A stretch of DNA of 64,000 nucleotides, taken from Symbiodinium natans. Lineage: Eukaryota; Sar; Dinophyceae; Suessiales; Symbiodiniaceae. Below the pieces are notes generated by a model. The model was not told the origin of the DNA, searched no databases, and worked only from the letters and a program-made list of their open reading frames with translations. The DNA is taken from positions 239,001 to 303,000 of the forward strand of contig CAJNDS010002315.1 of the NCBI GenBank assembly GCA_905221605.1, written 5' to 3'. The stretch's first letter is position 1; every line of letters begins with the position of its first letter. Below are positions 63,660 to 64,000 of this stretch, piece after piece. A program made the translations under genes and the position numbers.

Positions 63660-63785
63660 CTTGAAGGTTCATGGTTGAGGGTTTGGGGTTCAGGGTTTGG
63701 GGTTTTGGTTTTCGGTAAATATAAGGGTTCAAATATAGGTTGCCCTACTTATAACCCCACTTAGCGTCACCCGTGAGCCTTCAAG
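63660..63785. repeat. Small inverted-repeat element, family 1
   Basis: CTTGAAGGTTCATGGTTGAG ... TTGCCCTACTTATAACCCCAC ... CACCCGTGAGCCTTCAAG, with TTTGGGG words inside the left arm. Confidence 0.65.
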
Positions 63786-64000
63786 TACCCTAAACTCACA
63801 AACTCCTCCCCCTAATCCCTAAACGTTGCTCCGCGAACCTATTCTTGTTATGACTACTATTAATTATGATTCGAGAACGTTGAGGCTGGAGGGTTCGCCT
63901 TTGGGAGGCTGTTTGGGGATTCATAGGATTAGGGTTGCGAGGAAGAGGGGTTCAGGGTTTAGGCTCTCGGTACGTCGTTGGGGTCGCGTGGGGAGCTTTG

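Overview
The window looks like nuclear DNA of a dinoflagellate, most likely a Symbiodiniaceae-type alga. The evidence is plant-type TTTAGGG telomere repeats scattered through the whole 64 kb, tiny exons joined by GC-AG and GA-AG introns as well as GT-AG introns with a strong AG|G acceptor, and a plastid-targeted protein built of 40-residue helical repeats of a kind common in these algae. I assembled the exons by eye from reading frame, intron phase and family motifs; no transcript or database was consulted.

Layout. (1) 1-10,336: a + strand ERI1-family (DEDDh) 3'-5' exonuclease gene in about 14 mini-exons, with its 5' end outside the window. One of its introns (5,182-7,480) holds an intronless + strand gene at 5,506-6,777, whose product consists of two related copies of a putative PD-(D/E)XK nuclease-like domain. 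(2) 10,337-23,100: a sparser stretch containing an intronless gene (17,109-18,539) for a plastid-targeted repeat protein, a decayed duplicate of its 3' end, and a perfect 138-bp tandem duplication. (3) 23,101-63,472 and beyond the right edge: one + strand AAA+ ATPase gene of the AFG2/SPATA5/CIP111 type (N-domain, D1, D2), cut into about 35 exons of 21-104 bp. About 1.9 kb of coding sequence is spread over about 40 kb. Its introns are largely TTTAGGG arrays, variant arrays and small inverted-repeat elements.

The 10.5-kb intron after the D2 Walker A exon contains a young LTR retrotransposon (43,763-52,601). It has 291-bp LTRs differing at one base, a 5-bp target duplication, a polypurine tract, and a primer-binding site complementary to the anticodon arm of initiator tRNA-Met, as in copia half-tRNA priming. 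It has no recognisable pol. It encodes four overlapping ORFs carrying WW, S1, PABC/MLLE and six CCCH zinc-finger motifs. Another AFG2 intron holds an intronless gene (55,414-56,292) for a type II membrane protein with a sulfotransferase-like P-loop, flanked by direct repeats.

The most notable features are the telomere-repeat-filled introns, often G-rich (TTTAGGG) near the 5' end and C-rich (CCCTAAA) near the 3' end, and the RNA-binding-domain LTR element. I saw no rRNA, tRNA, CRISPR array or bacterial-type operon.
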